A DNA stretch of 64,000 bases from Acidocella sp. (GTDB lineage Bacteria; Pseudomonadota; Alphaproteobacteria; Acetobacterales; Acetobacteraceae): contig JAMFRU010000060.1 of assembly GCA_026224875.1 (NCBI GenBank), forward strand, positions 1 to 64,000. Reading direction: 5' to 3'. Below are positions 49,005-59,494 of this stretch, in pieces. Under the pieces are notes generated by a model. The model worked only from the letters and a program-made list of their open reading frames with translations, searched no databases and had not been told where the DNA came from. The position numbers were made by a program, and so were the translations under genes. Every line of letters starts with the position of its first letter. Positions within the stretch are counted from its first letter, which is position 1.

Positions 49005-51395
49005 TTAGAATTTGCCCGAGAGCGTCACACCCCCGGTTATCGGGTCACCAACCTGGCCAGCGATGAGGTTATAGGTGGGGAACGTCCCACTTGCGCTTCT
49101 GTAGAGGTAGTACTGTGCATTCGTAACGTTATGAATCCAGCCCGAGAGATCCCAGGCGCCACTCGCGGCTTTGACGCCGAACGTCACATTGCCAAGGCCG
49201 TAGCCCGGGACATAGCTATATTTCGACGTGTCCGCCGCCGAATAGAAGCCGGATTTGAAGATCGCATTGCCGCCGAAATAAGCGACCAGATTATGCCCAT
49301 AAGCGGGGGGCAGAGGCTGATCAAATTCACCGCCGACGGAACCGGTCCAGGTGGACACGCCAGCGACCGGGTGACCGGTAAGGTTGCAGGATTTCGCCGC
49401 GCCACCAAGTTCAAGCGGGCATGGCGCCGAAGGGTTCGATTCGTCATAGGCGTCATCATAAACACCTGAGGCGAACAGATTCAGGCCGCTGGTCACCTGC
49501 GCCTGGCTGTCAATCTCGAAGCCGCGTGACTGAACTTTCGGGATACCGGCGATATAGGTGTAGGGCGAACCGCCAGCGGTGTAGCCGATCAGCGTGCTTT
49601 GGTAATCCTTGTCTTCATCCCAGAAGGCATCACCATTGAAGAGAAGCCGGTCGTCCAGCAGTGTCGTTTTAAATCCTATCTCGTAATTATCGATAGATTC
49701 GGGAGAGACGATTCTAGGAGCGATCGCACTTGCCACGAGATTGATACCGGCCGATTTCGACCCATGCGAATAGGTGACATAGGTGAGGATATTGGCGTCC
49801 GGCTTATAGGACAATGTAATCAGCCCCGCCGGCAGCCCATTATCCGTATGCACGCTATAGGGGGCGACGGCGGGGCCAAAACTGTTGCGTAACGCCGTAA
49901 CAACACTTGCCGCGGCGGCCGGCAGTGAAGACGTGGCCACCCCGCCTTGTTGGACCTGCTTGAAATAGCCATCCTTGATTTCATAAGTATAGCGCAAGCC
50001 CCCGGTGAGATCGAACTGGGGGTTGATATGCCATGTCGCCTGGCCATACGCCGCAAAGCTATTGGTATCGTACACGCCATTGCTGTCCGAGGCAAAGCCA
50101 TTCAGCGCGGCGTTGTAAACGCCCGCAGTCGCGGACGTATTGCTGCCTGCCAGAAGCGAGCCAGCTTGCGAACCATATTGGATCAGCGTCTGATTATCGA
50201 TGGATTGGTACAAATAATAGAGCCCTGCCGTATAATCCACCGGGCCGCCGAGCGGTGAGGTAACACGCAATTCCTGGCTGACCTGGCGCTGATAATCAGT
50301 CGTGTTGCCCGCGGTAAATACGGACAATGCCGAACTGTCGAGATCGTTATGCGGGTACCAGTTCCAGTAGCGCACAGCCGAGATGGAAGTGAGCGTATAA
50401 CCGGTGAGATTGTAATCGGCCTGCAGCGACGCACCACCCGTTTCCATATCGTAATATGTTGGGCTGTCGAGATCGGTCTTGCGCGCAAACGCGTCTATGG
50501 TCGGCAAAGTATAGCCGATCGCTGCATAAGATGCGACGGCATTCCCGCCGGTCGGCGCCTGACCGGCGAAGAGATTGACGCAGCAATCCTCTTTCTGGTG
50601 GCTGTAATCGATGATGGCGCGCAAGGTCAGGTCCGGCGTGACATTGGCCAGAATCTGCAGGCGCACGCCCTTGTCGTCCTGGTTGCCATAGCGCTGACCA
50701 TCAACGATGTTGCTTGTATAGCCTTCATGCTGCGTGCCCTGGATGGACAGGCGGAACGCCACCTTGTCACCACTGCCAATGGCGCTGGAGGCGCTGGCTT
50801 TCAACTGCACGTAATTTTGCGTGCCCAACGAAATCGAACCGTCGGCCTCAGGCTTGAAGCTTGGCAGCCTGGTCGTGATATTCACGGCACCTGACACGGT
50901 ATTCTTGCCGAACAACGTGCCCTGCGGGCCACGCAATACCTCGATATCCTGCAGATCCGGCAGATCGAAAACATCCTGCGCCGGGCGGGCGAGCAACACG
51001 CCATCGAGATAAACGCCGACACCGCCTTCAAGCCCGTCATTGGCGAGGTTGGGCACCGCACCCAGGCCACGAATATTAAGCGATGTATTGCGCGGATTAA
51101 AAGCTTCCACCGTGAGGCTGGGCACCAGCTGCTGCAGTTTGGTAAGGTTGGAGGACCCCACTGTTTTAATCTGCTGGGCGCTGACCGTGGTGAGCGACAC
51201 CGGCACCGATTGCGCGCGCTCGGCACGGTGGCGGGCGGTGATGATCACCTGCTTCAACTGCACAATCTGACCAGGTGCTGGCGGCGGTGGAGGCGGCGGT
51301 TCGGTTTGCGCGCGCGCTGCCGGCCCCCAGGCCGCGGCGGCAGCCAGGCTGGAAATGCCGAGTAACAGCACTCCCGAATATCTGATAGACTTCAC
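49005..51395 (-). CDS. TonB-dependent outer-membrane receptor
   Basis: A 796-residue receptor. I prefer the GTG at 51395 because GGAGAG precedes it and it gives a good signal peptide (VKSIRYSGVLLLGISSLAAA); an ATG at 51428 has no ribosome site. The TonB box is near VIITARHRAERAQSVPVSL, then the plug (GVGVYLDGVLLARPAQDV; EVLRGPQGTLFGKNTVSGA) and a 22-strand barrel ending in GGVTLSGKF. Its gene neighbours suggest import of a sulfonate or sulfate ester across the outer membrane. Confidence 0.92.
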   Translation of the reverse strand: MKSIRYSGVLLLGISSLAAAAAWGPAARAQTEPPPPPPPAPGQIVQLKQVIITARHRAERAQSVPVSLTTVSAQQIKTVGSSNLTKLQQLVPSLTVEAFNPRNTSLNIRGLGAVPNLANDGLEGGVGVYLDGVLLARPAQDVFDLPDLQDIEVLRGPQGTLFGKNTVSGAVNITTRLPSFKPEADGSISLGTQNYVQLKASASSAIGSGDKVAFRLSIQGTQHEGYTSNIVDGQRYGNQDDKGVRLQILANVTPDLTLRAIIDYSHQKEDCCVNLFAGQAPTGGNAVASYAAIGYTLPTIDAFARKTDLDSPTYYDMETGGASLQADYNLTGYTLTSISAVRYWNWYPHNDLDSSALSVFTAGNTTDYQRQVSQELRVTSPLGGPVDYTAGLYYLYQSIDNQTLIQYGSQAGSLLAGSNTSATAGVYNAALNGFASDSNGVYDTNSFAAYGQATWHINPQFDLTGGLRYTYEIKDGYFKQVQQGGVATSSLPAAAASVVTALRNSFGPAVAPYSVHTDNGLPAGLITLSYKPDANILTYVTYSHGSKSAGINLVASAIAPRIVSPESIDNYEIGFKTTLLDDRLLFNGDAFWDEDKDYQSTLIGYTAGGSPYTYIAGIPKVQSRGFEIDSQAQVTSGLNLFASGVYDDAYDESNPSAPCPLELGGAAKSCNLTGHPVAGVSTWTGSVGGEFDQPLPPAYGHNLVAYFGGNAIFKSGFYSAADTSKYSYVPGYGLGNVTFGVKAASGAWDLSGWIHNVTNAQYYLYRSASGTFPTYNLIAGQVGDPITGGVTLSGKF

Positions 51396-51493
51396 GAAAC
51401 TCTCTCCATCGAATAGTTTTGATATCATTATTTATTAGCGTCCCAGCCGCGGTCACAATCTTCAACACATCATAAAACTCACAAGCGCTCCCT

Positions 51494-52258
51494 TCAGGCG
51501 GCTTCGGCGAAGTCATCGAGCCCTTGCAGAATCAGCGTTTTCAGCGCGGCAACTTCGGCGCTGTTGCGCAAACGCGGGCGCGGCAAAGTAATATCCACCG
51601 CGGCCTGAATGCGGCCGGGATTGGCGGCCAGCACGATAACGCGGTCGGCAAGCAGCACCGCCTCCTCGACATCATGGGTAACCAGCAGCATGGAATTGCC
51701 CTCATGCGCCCAGATGCGCAGCAGCTCGGTCTGCAGCCTGGCGCGGGTAAGGCTGTCGAGCGCGGAAAAAGGCTCGTCCAACAGCAGCAAGGGCGGCCGG
51801 TTGACCAGGCCGCGCGCCAGCGCCACGCGCTGCGCCATGCCGCCGGAAAGCTGGCGCGGAAAGGCGTTGGCGAAATCGGCCAATCCAACCAGATCGAGGC
51901 TGGCCTGGCTGAGTTTTTGCCGCGCCTGTGCCGAATGCGTGGTGCCGGACAGCGCCAGTTCTATATTCTGCAACACGCTCAGCCATGGCAGCAGCCGGTG
52001 GTCCTGAAATATCAAGCCGCAATCGCGCGAGGGGCCGCGCACCTGTGTGCCATTCAGCAAAATCTGCCCGGCATCCGGCGCATCAAGCCCGGCGATAAGC
52101 CGCAATAAAGTCGATTTGCCGCAGCCGCTGGCGCCCACCAGTGCCGTGAACTCACCCGGGCGCAAAGCGAGGTCGATGCCCCGCAGCGCCTCGACCTTGC
52201 GGCCGTCCACGGCAAAATGTTTAGCTACGGCGTTCAAGGTCAAAATATCTTGGGTCAT
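51494..52258 (-). CDS. ABC transporter ATP-binding protein (SsuB/TauB type)
   Basis: A 254-residue ATPase: Walker A GASGCGKST near residues 38-46, signature LSGGMAQRVALARGL, Walker [13 protein letters not shown] and the H-loop in LVTHDVEEA. It powers the two permeases encoded upstream, with overlaps of 4 nt. The family imports sulfonates, taurine, nitrate or related molecules. Confidence 0.93.
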   Translation of the reverse strand: MTQDILTLNAVAKHFAVDGRKVEALRGIDLALRPGEFTALVGASGCGKSTLLRLIAGLDAPDAGQILLNGTQVRGPSRDCGLIFQDHRLLPWLSVLQNIELALSGTTHSAQARQKLSQASLDLVGLADFANAFPRQLSGGMAQRVALARGLVNRPPLLLLDEPFSALDSLTRARLQTELLRIWAHEGNSMLLVTHDVEEAVLLADRVIVLAANPGRIQAAVDITLPRPRLRNSAEVAALKTLILQGLDDFAEAA

Positions 52259-53055
52259 GGAGAAGAATCCTCACGCCAGCGGAGTAGAAATTTTTCGATA
52301 CGGCCAAAACCGAGGTCGAAAATAATGCCGACCAGGCCGATGGCCAGCATGTCGGCGACCACGAAATCGAGGGCGTACAGCTCTTTAAAACCGTTAATAT
52401 TGGTGCCCATGCCGTTACCGGCTTCGAACAGAAACTCAGCGCCGATGGTCGCGAGCCAGCCGAAGAGCACCGCCTGGTGAACACCGCGCAAAATGGCGGG
52501 GCCGGCACCGGGCAGAACCACGCGGCGGAATGTCGTCAGGCGGCCGAGATGGTACAGGCGGATCAGTTCGAGGTGGCGAGCTTCCAGGGACCGAACCCCC
52601 TCGGCCGTGTTGAACAAAACCGGCAGGGCGGTCACGAGCGTGATGAAGGCGATCTTCCCTTCCTCGCCGGAGCCGAGCCAGACCGCGAGCAGCGGCACCC
52701 AGGTGAAGATCGGCACGGCTTTGGCCGCATCCAGCGTGGGGCCGAAGAAATCCCGTGCCAGTGCGGAGCGGCCGAGGGCCAGGCCGGCGCCCAGACCCAG
52801 CAGAATGCCCAGTACCGTGCCCTGCGCATCCCGCCACAGGCTGGCGCCGAGGTCCGACCAGAATTGCGGGTCCCGCACCTGCGTGGCCACGGCCTTGGCC
52901 ACCAGCCAGGGCGAGGCCCAGACGCTGGAGTCGATGATGCCTTTGGCCGCCGCACCCTGCCAGACGAGCGCCAGCGCCGCGGGAAAGGCCAAACCAAGAG
53001 CCAGCGTACCCCAGCGGGAGTCATGCCAGTGCCGCGCGCTCATGCCGCCGCTCAT
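52255..53055 (-). CDS. ABC transporter permease (SsuC/TauC type), first
   Basis: A 266-residue inner-membrane permease with about six helices and the EAA loop motif (LGRLTTFRRVVLPGAGPAI near residues 155-175) that contacts the ATPase. It differs from the permease encoded just upstream, so the importer probably has a heterodimeric channel. It overlaps both neighbours by 4 nt. Confidence 0.9.
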   Translation of the reverse strand: MSGGMSARHWHDSRWGTLALGLAFPAALALVWQGAAAKGIIDSSVWASPWLVAKAVATQVRDPQFWSDLGASLWRDAQGTVLGILLGLGAGLALGRSALARDFFGPTLDAAKAVPIFTWVPLLAVWLGSGEEGKIAFITLVTALPVLFNTAEGVRSLEARHLELIRLYHLGRLTTFRRVVLPGAGPAILRGVHQAVLFGWLATIGAEFLFEAGNGMGTNINGFKELYALDFVVADMLAIGLVGIIFDLGFGRIEKFLLRWREDSSP

Positions 53056-53870
53056 GCCACACCGCCAAAATTGCGGGCCAGTTGGCGTTCAACCACGCCC
53101 AGGGCACGGTCCAGCGCGAAGCCGGCCACACCGACCACCACCATGAGGGCCAGCATCGTGTCCAGCTGGAAGAGCTGGCGGGCCATGGTGAGCTGGTAGC
53201 CAATGCCGTTGCTGGAGGCCAGCAGCTCCACGAAGATCAGCATCTGCCAGGACTGCATCAGCCCCAGGCGCAGGCCGGTGAACAACGGCAATATGGTGGC
53301 AGGGAAAAGAATGCGGCGCAGGGTAAGCCAGGGAGAAAGCCGGTACAGCCGGCCAAGCTCACGCCAGCCCGATGGAATGCCGCGAATCGCCAGCTCGGTA
53401 TTGATGGTCACCGGCATCATCACGGCCTTGGCGATGATGACCAGTTTCAGCGCCTCGCCAATGCCAAACAGCATCATGAGGAAAGGGATCCAGGCGGCCG
53501 GCGGTACACGAACGATAAACCAGAAGGTCGGGGCGATGAGTTTGCGCGCAACCGGCGACATCGCGAATGCCAGGCCGAGCGGCACGGCCAGCACCACACC
53601 CAGCGCATAGCCGGTGGCCAAACGCCACAGGCTTATTTCAAGCGCCGAGGCGACCGTGCCATTGGTGCAAACAACGTGCAACGCCGCCCAGGTTTGTAAA
53701 GGCGAAGGCAACACCAGCAGCGAAACAAGTCCGTAGCTGGCCGAAATCTGCCACAGCAGGAGCAGGAACACCGGCAGCGCAATAAAACGCAGGCGCCAGA
53801 CCCAGGCAAGGTCCGGCCCGCCGCGCCGCGCGGGTTGAATGATGAGAGCTCTTTCAACCACGCCGGACAT
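53052..53870 (-). CDS. ABC transporter permease (SsuC/TauC type), second
   Basis: A 272-residue permease with about six membrane helices and the EAA-type loop (LGRLYRLSPWLTLRRILFP near residues 190-210). Its start overlaps the stop of the binding-protein gene, so the four genes are one operon: binding protein, two permeases, ATPase. Confidence 0.9.
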   Translation of the reverse strand: MSGVVERALIIQPARRGGPDLAWVWRLRFIALPVFLLLLWQISASYGLVSLLVLPSPLQTWAALHVVCTNGTVASALEISLWRLATGYALGVVLAVPLGLAFAMSPVARKLIAPTFWFIVRVPPAAWIPFLMMLFGIGEALKLVIIAKAVMMPVTINTELAIRGIPSGWRELGRLYRLSPWLTLRRILFPATILPLFTGLRLGLMQSWQMLIFVELLASSNGIGYQLTMARQLFQLDTMLALMVVVGVAGFALDRALGVVERQLARNFGGVA

Positions 53871-54949
53871 CAGCTAAGCACCGTCGTGCCGTCAGCGGCA
53901 TAGCGCGCCCAATAGCCGGTGAGGTTCGTTGCCACCAAAGCGCGTTGCAGCGGCGCGGCGTTGACCCAGCCCGGCACGGTAACCGGCGTGCGGATCAGTC
54001 CGAATTTGACGCAATCCGATGCCGAGCGTGCGAGCTGTGCCGTGGCAAAATCATCCCAGAGCGGGGAGTTGAATTGCTTGAGGTCGAAACCTCCGAAAAT
54101 CGATTGGATAAATTCGGGCGGATAGCCGGTTTTATCGAAAACCGCATAGAGTGCCTGGCGATTCTGCTCCTGCGAGGACCAATAGGCGGCCTCAACCGCC
54201 ACGCGCGCCACACGGTCCACGGCATCAGGATGGGCAGTGATAAAATCATTCGTGACGATGAAAGAAGATTGTGCCGTGAGCACCGGGGTTTGCGGCCCGG
54301 AGGTGAAGATGACTTTCAATAGCCGGGCAACGCGCGGCGGCGGCAGGAATTCGGCGACACTTGCGTCGATCTGCCCTTGCGCCACCGCCTCGACCGAGGT
54401 GAGCGGGTCAAGATTGACCAGTTTCACATCGCTTTCGGTCAGACCCGCCGAGCCGAGGATACGGTCTGCGGCAAGCTGCAAGTTGGTGCCTTGGAAGTTG
54501 GCGACAGACTTGCCTTTGAGATCAGCCAGCGTGGCAATACCCGATTTTTTATTCGTGATGACCGAAATCGGCAGGCGGTTGCTGGTGACGAGCAGCTGCT
54601 GCGTTGCCAGACCACGCGAACGTGCCACGATTTCCGGCAGATCGCCCTGCCAGGCAAAATCCAGTGCCCCACCCGCCAGCGCCTCGTTAACCGCCGGGCC
54701 GGCACCGGTAAAAAAATGCCACTCGATGGACGTGCCGTCCTTGGCAAATTCTTTCTCCAGCAACCCCTGCACATGGATGACGGAGATATAACTGCCCATG
54801 GAGAAGGGGCGGCCGCCGAGCCCCGTCATCGGCACGCCGATGCGGATTTTCGCAGGCGGGGTGGAGGCCAGCGCGGGGCAGGCCGCCAGCACGCTGCCAA
54901 GGGCCGGCAGGCCGGCGGTAAGGGCGGTAAAGCGGCGGCGGGTCAACAT
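53870..54949 (-). CDS. ABC transporter substrate-binding protein (SsuA-like), Tat signal
   Basis: A 359-residue periplasmic binding protein of the SsuA/NrtA/TauA group. The N terminus MLTRRRFTALTAGLPALGSV has the twin-arginine pattern RRRF and a hydrophobic stretch cleaved near ALA, so export through Tat is likely. The mature protein shows VANFQGTNLQLAADRIL and LVNLDPLTSVEAVAQGQIDA, typical for aliphatic sulfonate binders. It is the first gene of the minus-strand transporter operon. Confidence 0.88.
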   Translation of the reverse strand: MLTRRRFTALTAGLPALGSVLAACPALASTPPAKIRIGVPMTGLGGRPFSMGSYISVIHVQGLLEKEFAKDGTSIEWHFFTGAGPAVNEALAGGALDFAWQGDLPEIVARSRGLATQQLLVTSNRLPISVITNKKSGIATLADLKGKSVANFQGTNLQLAADRILGSAGLTESDVKLVNLDPLTSVEAVAQGQIDASVAEFLPPPRVARLLKVIFTSGPQTPVLTAQSSFIVTNDFITAHPDAVDRVARVAVEAAYWSSQEQNRQALYAVFDKTGYPPEFIQSIFGGFDLKQFNSPLWDDFATAQLARSASDCVKFGLIRTPVTVPGWVNAAPLQRALVATNLTGYWARYAADGTTVLS

Positions 54950-55189
54950 AGATTTCTACTCCAAAGCGTGGCCTGCGGGCGGCGGGCAGCCGCCTTTCCC
55001 TCACATCAATGAGCAGTAGTATCAATAGTATTTATATTGTAAATATAGACTTTTAAATCATGCTGTAATTTAGTTCAATGTTCCAAATACACCGAACTCA
55101 ACGCAAAGCTATTTCCCGAAAAACTCAGGAAATAGATTTTCTACCCGTGCCCGCCGCCTGCCCTACGGCCGCACCATGGCCGGAGGGGG

Positions 55190-55831
55190 TCAGGGCGGTG
55201 TCAGAGCCGGGCCCTCGGCAATCGCGCACAGGCTGGCGATGTCCTGGGCGATCCGCTCATCGCCGCGCGCCTGGGAGGCGTAAAAAATACCGTCAAGCTG
55301 CAAGCTGAAGGCGCGCGCAGTTTGCACCACATCCACCGGGCGGAAGAGTTTCTGCGTAATGCCCCTGCTCAGGCAATCTTCCAGAAAATTCTGCTCGCGC
55401 GAGTAGAACGCCATAATCAACTGGTCGGTTTTTTCATCCCTGATGCTGGAGACCGCATAATCCGCCATAATCTTCGCCATGCTGGTCAGCATCGGCGCAA
55501 TCGGCACATGCATCTGCAGCCAGGCCGTTAATTCCTGCGCCGGATTCAGGTTGTGGCGCTGGCCGATATCATAGCCTAAATGCAGTTGTTCGATGGCATG
55601 GGCCAGCGCGCGGCGCAGCAGCTCGTCCTTATTCTCATAGTAATAATAGATCAGCCCGGCATTAATGCCACAGGCCTCGGCAATGTCGCGCATGGAGACG
55701 GTGTTGTAGTTGCGCGCCGCAAACAGCTGCAGCGTGATGGCAAGAATATGCTCCGCGCGCGCCGCCGGGGCGAGCCGTTTACGCGCCGGCCTGTCTCCCA
55801 AATCCGGCTCTTTTGCCCTTACCCGCGCCAT
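55190..55831 (-). CDS. TetR family transcriptional regulator
   Basis: A 213-residue TetR protein: the HTH lies at about residues 25-72 (HILAITLQLFAARNYNTVSM; INAGLIYYYYENKDELL). It sits between the two organosulfur transporter loci, divergent from the flavin monooxygenase gene, so that gene is a likely target. GGAGCG precedes the ATG at 55831. The 240-bp gap to the transporter operon on its 3' side is AT-rich and shows no gene. Confidence 0.87.
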   Translation of the reverse strand: MARVRAKEPDLGDRPARKRLAPAARAEHILAITLQLFAARNYNTVSMRDIAEACGINAGLIYYYYENKDELLRRALAHAIEQLHLGYDIGQRHNLNPAQELTAWLQMHVPIAPMLTSMAKIMADYAVSSIRDEKTDQLIMAFYSREQNFLEDCLSRGITQKLFRPVDVVQTARAFSLQLDGIFYASQARGDERIAQDIASLCAIAEGPALTPP

Positions 55832-55950
55832 GCATCACGCTCCGATTCTAATTGCACACATAATTTGCAGCACACTGCCTATTAAAATTTCATCTGACCA
55901 AATCCCCAACATATCACCCAAAATTCAAGCATTTTTTACGCGAGTTTCGC

Positions 55951-55980
55951 TTGACGGGGATAATTGAACCACCGTTTAAT
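55951..55980 (+). promoter_or_regulatory. Sigma-70 promoter candidate for the flavin monooxygenase
   Basis: TTGACG (55951-55956) and TTTAAT (55975-55980), each five of six matches, with an 18-bp spacer, 65 bp before the start codon in the divergent region shared with the TetR gene. Confidence 0.5.
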
Positions 55981-56044
55981 AAGATGCAAGCCGCCAGTCT
56001 GGCGGAACATTATTTGTGACTCATGCGAGATCGGAAGCATAGCG

Positions 56045-57358
56045 ATGTCAGGTAAAAAATTTCATCTTGGCTGGTTCATGAACTTCACGCCCGACGAATG
56101 GCGCGAGCCCTTCGGCCAGGGCGGCCAGCCGTGGGATGGGCAGTTCTACATCGAGATGGCGCGCGCGCTCGAACGGGCATGTTTCGATTACATCATGATC
56201 GAAGACAAATTGATGGTCTCCGAAACCTATGGCGGCTCGCGTGAAGGGGGGCTGCGCAGCGGCGTGATGGCGCCCAAGCACGACCCCGTGCCGCTGGCCG
56301 TGGCCATGGGCATGGCAACCCAGCGCCTCGGCGTCATCGCCACAATGTCCACCCTCGGCTACCCGCCGTTTCTACTGGCGCGCCTGGCTTCCACGGTGGA
56401 CAGCCTGACGCAGGGCCGGTTCGGCTGGAATGTCGTAACAAGCGCCGAAGACCTGGCCGCACAGAATTTCGGCCTGGAAAAACTGCCCTCGCGCGAGCAG
56501 CGCTACGCCATGGCGGAAGAGTATATGGAGGTCGTCGGAAAACTTCTTGACTCCTGGGATGCGGATGCCGTGGTGCTGGACCGTGAGGCGGGTGTTTACG
56601 CAGATCACAACAAGATCCACCCGATCAACCACAAGGGCGAGTTCTTCAAAGTCCGCGGCCCGCTTAACACGGTACGCTCGCCGCAGGGGCGCCCGATCTA
56701 TGTCCAAGCCGGCGCCTCGCCACGCGGGCGGGATTTCGCGGCACGCCACGCGGACTCCATCGTGTCGGTGGCCAGCGGTGTCGCCAGCATGAAAGAATTC
56801 CGCGACGACATCCGCGCCCGCGCCGTAGCAGCCGGGCGCGATCCGGATACGATAAAAATTCTGTTCTGCGTTACCCCCACCGTGGCGGAGACTGAAGAAG
56901 AGGCGCACACCAAGCACAAGCGCATGCTCAACGCCCCGCATTTCATCGACGATATGCTGGCCTCCGTCTCCGCCATCACCGATATCGATTTCGCAAAATT
57001 CGACCTCGACAAACCTTTGCCCGAACGGCTGGTAACAAACGGCGAGCAAGGTTCACTCGACAAATTCCAGCAACACGGCAGCGGCAAAACACTCCGCCAG
57101 CTGGTGGTCGATGGCGCCGGCGGCATTGTCTCCTCCGTCGAGCTGATCGGCACACCGGACTCGGTCGCCGCACGCATGGAAGAGGTAATGGCGGAGGTCG
57201 GCGGAGATGGATTTCTCATCACCACACCGGTGCTGCGCGTCAGCCGCCGCTATGTGGTGGACATCACCGATGGGCTGATCCCGGCACTGCAGAAGCGCGG
57301 TCTCACCCGCACTGAATATGCGCATAAGACTTTGCGCGAAAACCTTCTCGCCTTCTAA
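56045..57358 (+). CDS. LLM-class flavin-dependent monooxygenase (NtaA/SnaA/DszA type)
   Basis: A 437-residue bacterial-luciferase-like monooxygenase of the NtaA/SnaA/DszA group, which uses FMNH2 from a separate reductase. Family motifs are FDYIMIEDKLMV, the TLGYPPFLLARLASTVDSLT stretch, RFGWNVVTSAED and PIYVQAGASPRGRDFAARHAD. Members cleave C-N or C-S bonds (nitrilotriacetate, dibenzothiophene sulfone) . The next three genes are a sulfonate/nitrate-type ABC importer on the same strand, which suggests oxygenolytic use of an imported organosulfur compound. No flavin reductase is encoded here. Confidence 0.87.
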   Translation: MSGKKFHLGWFMNFTPDEWREPFGQGGQPWDGQFYIEMARALERACFDYIMIEDKLMVSETYGGSREGGLRSGVMAPKHDPVPLAVAMGMATQRLGVIATMSTLGYPPFLLARLASTVDSLTQGRFGWNVVTSAEDLAAQNFGLEKLPSREQRYAMAEEYMEVVGKLLDSWDADAVVLDREAGVYADHNKIHPINHKGEFFKVRGPLNTVRSPQGRPIYVQAGASPRGRDFAARHADSIVSVASGVASMKEFRDDIRARAVAAGRDPDTIKILFCVTPTVAETEEEAHTKHKRMLNAPHFIDDMLASVSAITDIDFAKFDLDKPLPERLVTNGEQGSLDKFQQHGSGKTLRQLVVDGAGGIVSSVELIGTPDSVAARMEEVMAEVGGDGFLITTPVLRVSRRYVVDITDGLIPALQKRGLTRTEYAHKTLRENLLAF

Positions 57359-57464
57359 CCCCCCTTCCTCCCTGGCACTATTCTTGCTTCCCAATTACCG
57401 TATCATCGCAACCGCCACGTAGCGCCATTGAAATTCGCATCCCACCCTAACCGAGGTTCATATC

Positions 57465-58463
57465 GTGAGAATTGCACTCAAAAAAATCTCCAGCATCGCT
57501 TTGGCCATCGCCATCGCCGTCACCGCCGCCTCCGGCATGAGCACAAATGCTAAAGCCGAAACACCGCTACGCATCGGCTTCAGTGACTGGCCCGGCTGGA
57601 CCCCCTGGCAGATCGCGATCGACAAAGGCTGGTTCAAGGAAGCCGGCGTCGATGTCGATATGCAGTGGTTCGATTATTCGGCCTCGCTTGATGCCTTCTC
57701 CGCAGGCAAGCTCGATGGCGATTTCATTGCGAATGGCGACGGTCTTGCCATCGGCGGTGGTGGTGCAAAAAATGTGCTGATCCTGCTCACCGATTATTCA
57801 AGCGGCAACGACATGGTCGTCGGCAAACCTGGCATCACCAGCATCAAACAGCTGGCCGGGCAAAAAATTGGCGTCGAGGTCGGGCTGGTCGATCATTTGC
57901 TCTTAGAACATGCGCTGACAAGCAATGGCATGGCGATCAGCTCCGTCACGCTCGTAAACACACCCACCAACAACACGCCGCAGGTGCTGGCCTCCGGCTC
58001 CGTCGCCGCCATCGCCGCCTGGCAGCCTATCTCCGGCCAGGCCATGATGCAGCTGCCGGGTTCGCGCCCCATCTATACCTCCGCGGAAGCGCCCGGCCTG
58101 ATCTTCGACGGCCTGGCCGTGTCGCCGGAAAGCCTGAAGGAGCGGCCGCAGGATTGGGCCAAGGTTATTACGGTATGGTACCGCGTACTCGCCTATTTCA
58201 ACGACCCCAAAACGCATGCCGATGCGCTCGCCATCATGGCCGCGCGCGATGGTGTGACGCCGGCGTTGTATGTCCATTACGTCAAAGGCACGCATCTGCT
58301 CAGCCGTGCCGAAGCGGAGAAAGCCTTCATCAAGAGCACCGAGATTTCCTCGATCTATGGCTCGGATGCGAATGCGGATTCCTTCAACGTGCGCAACGGC
58401 GTGTATAAAACCCCGCAGGATATTTCCGACTATATCGACGCCTCACTGATGGCGAGCCCCTGA
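57465..58463 (+). CDS. ABC transporter substrate-binding protein (SsuA/NrtA-like)
   Basis: A 332-residue periplasmic binding protein with a signal peptide (MRIALKKISSIALAIAIAVT, cleavage near AKA). RIGFSDWPGWTPWQIAIDKG is the typical start of the mature NrtA/SsuA-like fold. The start is GTG at 57465 behind CCGAGGTTC. It begins the second ABC import operon and follows the monooxygenase by 106 bp. Confidence 0.88.
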   Translation: MRIALKKISSIALAIAIAVTAASGMSTNAKAETPLRIGFSDWPGWTPWQIAIDKGWFKEAGVDVDMQWFDYSASLDAFSAGKLDGDFIANGDGLAIGGGGAKNVLILLTDYSSGNDMVVGKPGITSIKQLAGQKIGVEVGLVDHLLLEHALTSNGMAISSVTLVNTPTNNTPQVLASGSVAAIAAWQPISGQAMMQLPGSRPIYTSAEAPGLIFDGLAVSPESLKERPQDWAKVITVWYRVLAYFNDPKTHADALAIMAARDGVTPALYVHYVKGTHLLSRAEAEKAFIKSTEISSIYGSDANADSFNVRNGVYKTPQDISDYIDASLMASP

Positions 58464-58477
58464 GTGCGGGGCGTCTC

Positions 58478-59494
58478 GTGCTAAACGTTTCCGACGCCAC
58501 GATCCGTCCGGCATCCACTGGTGAAACTGGCCAGGCCGTGCCTGGCCAGTGGTTCCGTGTGCGCGCCCGGCTTAGCCGGCGCGCCCGCATCCTGCTCGCG
58601 TTCGCCTCCATCCTGCTCCCTCTGGGCCTGTGGTCCGCCGTCAGCTACGTGCCTTTCATCTGGCATCCGGACATGCTGATCAGCGACCCCGGCGACGTTG
58701 ATTATTTCCAGCCCGGCATGCGCGTGGACAAGGCAATGTTCGCCTCCGAAATCGCAAATGCCAAGACCGGCGGCACCGCCCCGCCTGTCGGCACCGCCGC
58801 CAACCCGGTCTATCTGCCGGCACCTGGCGATGTGCTGATGGCGTTCTACACCTCCTTCACCACCCCGCCCATGGATCAGAACGGGCTATGGCTGCACCAA
58901 AGTCTTTGGCGAAGCATCCAGACCATTTTCTGGGGGTTTGTGATCTCCTCCATCATCGGCGTGCCGCTTGGCATTCTCTGCGGCGCGAACAGCGCTTTCT
59001 CGCGGCTGATAGAACCATTTGTGGAATTTTTCCGCTATCTGCCGGCACCGGCTTTCAGCACGCTGGCCGTGGCCGTACTCGGCATTTACGCGGGGCCAAA
59101 AATCGCCATCATCGTCATCGGCACGCTGTTTCAGCAAATCCTCATCATCGCCAACACCACGCGCAAGGCGGATTTCTCGCTGGTGGAAGCCGCCCTCACC
59201 TTGGGCACCAAAAATCTACGGCTGCTGACCAAAGTCGTCATCCCCAGCGTGTTGCCGGACCTCTACCGTGACCAGCGCGTGCTGCTCGGCTGGGCCTGGA
59301 CCTACCTCATCGTCGCCGAACTCGTCGGCGCCACCTCGGGTATTTCGCTCTTCATCACGCAGCAATCGCGCTACCAGCATTTTGCCAATGTCTACGCCGC
59401 CATCGCCATGATCGGCATTCTGGGCCTCGGCACGGATCTGATCCTGGCCGCACTTGCCCGCAAACTATTTCCCTGGGACCGCGCCGCAGCCTGA
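58478..59494 (+). CDS. ABC transporter permease (SsuC/NrtB-like)
   Basis: A 338-residue permease. After a charged N terminus and a first helix (about residues 38-57) there is an unusual hydrophilic insert to about 120 ([19 protein letters not shown]), probably periplasmic, before five further helices and the EAA loop ([20 protein letters not shown]). The start seems to be GTG at 58478. Its stop overlaps the ATPase start. Confidence 0.87.
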   Translation: MLNVSDATIRPASTGETGQAVPGQWFRVRARLSRRARILLAFASILLPLGLWSAVSYVPFIWHPDMLISDPGDVDYFQPGMRVDKAMFASEIANAKTGGTAPPVGTAANPVYLPAPGDVLMAFYTSFTTPPMDQNGLWLHQSLWRSIQTIFWGFVISSIIGVPLGILCGANSAFSRLIEPFVEFFRYLPAPAFSTLAVAVLGIYAGPKIAIIVIGTLFQQILIIANTTRKADFSLVEAALTLGTKNLRLLTKVVIPSVLPDLYRDQRVLLGWAWTYLIVAELVGATSGISLFITQQSRYQHFANVYAAIAMIGILGLGTDLILAALARKLFPWDRAAA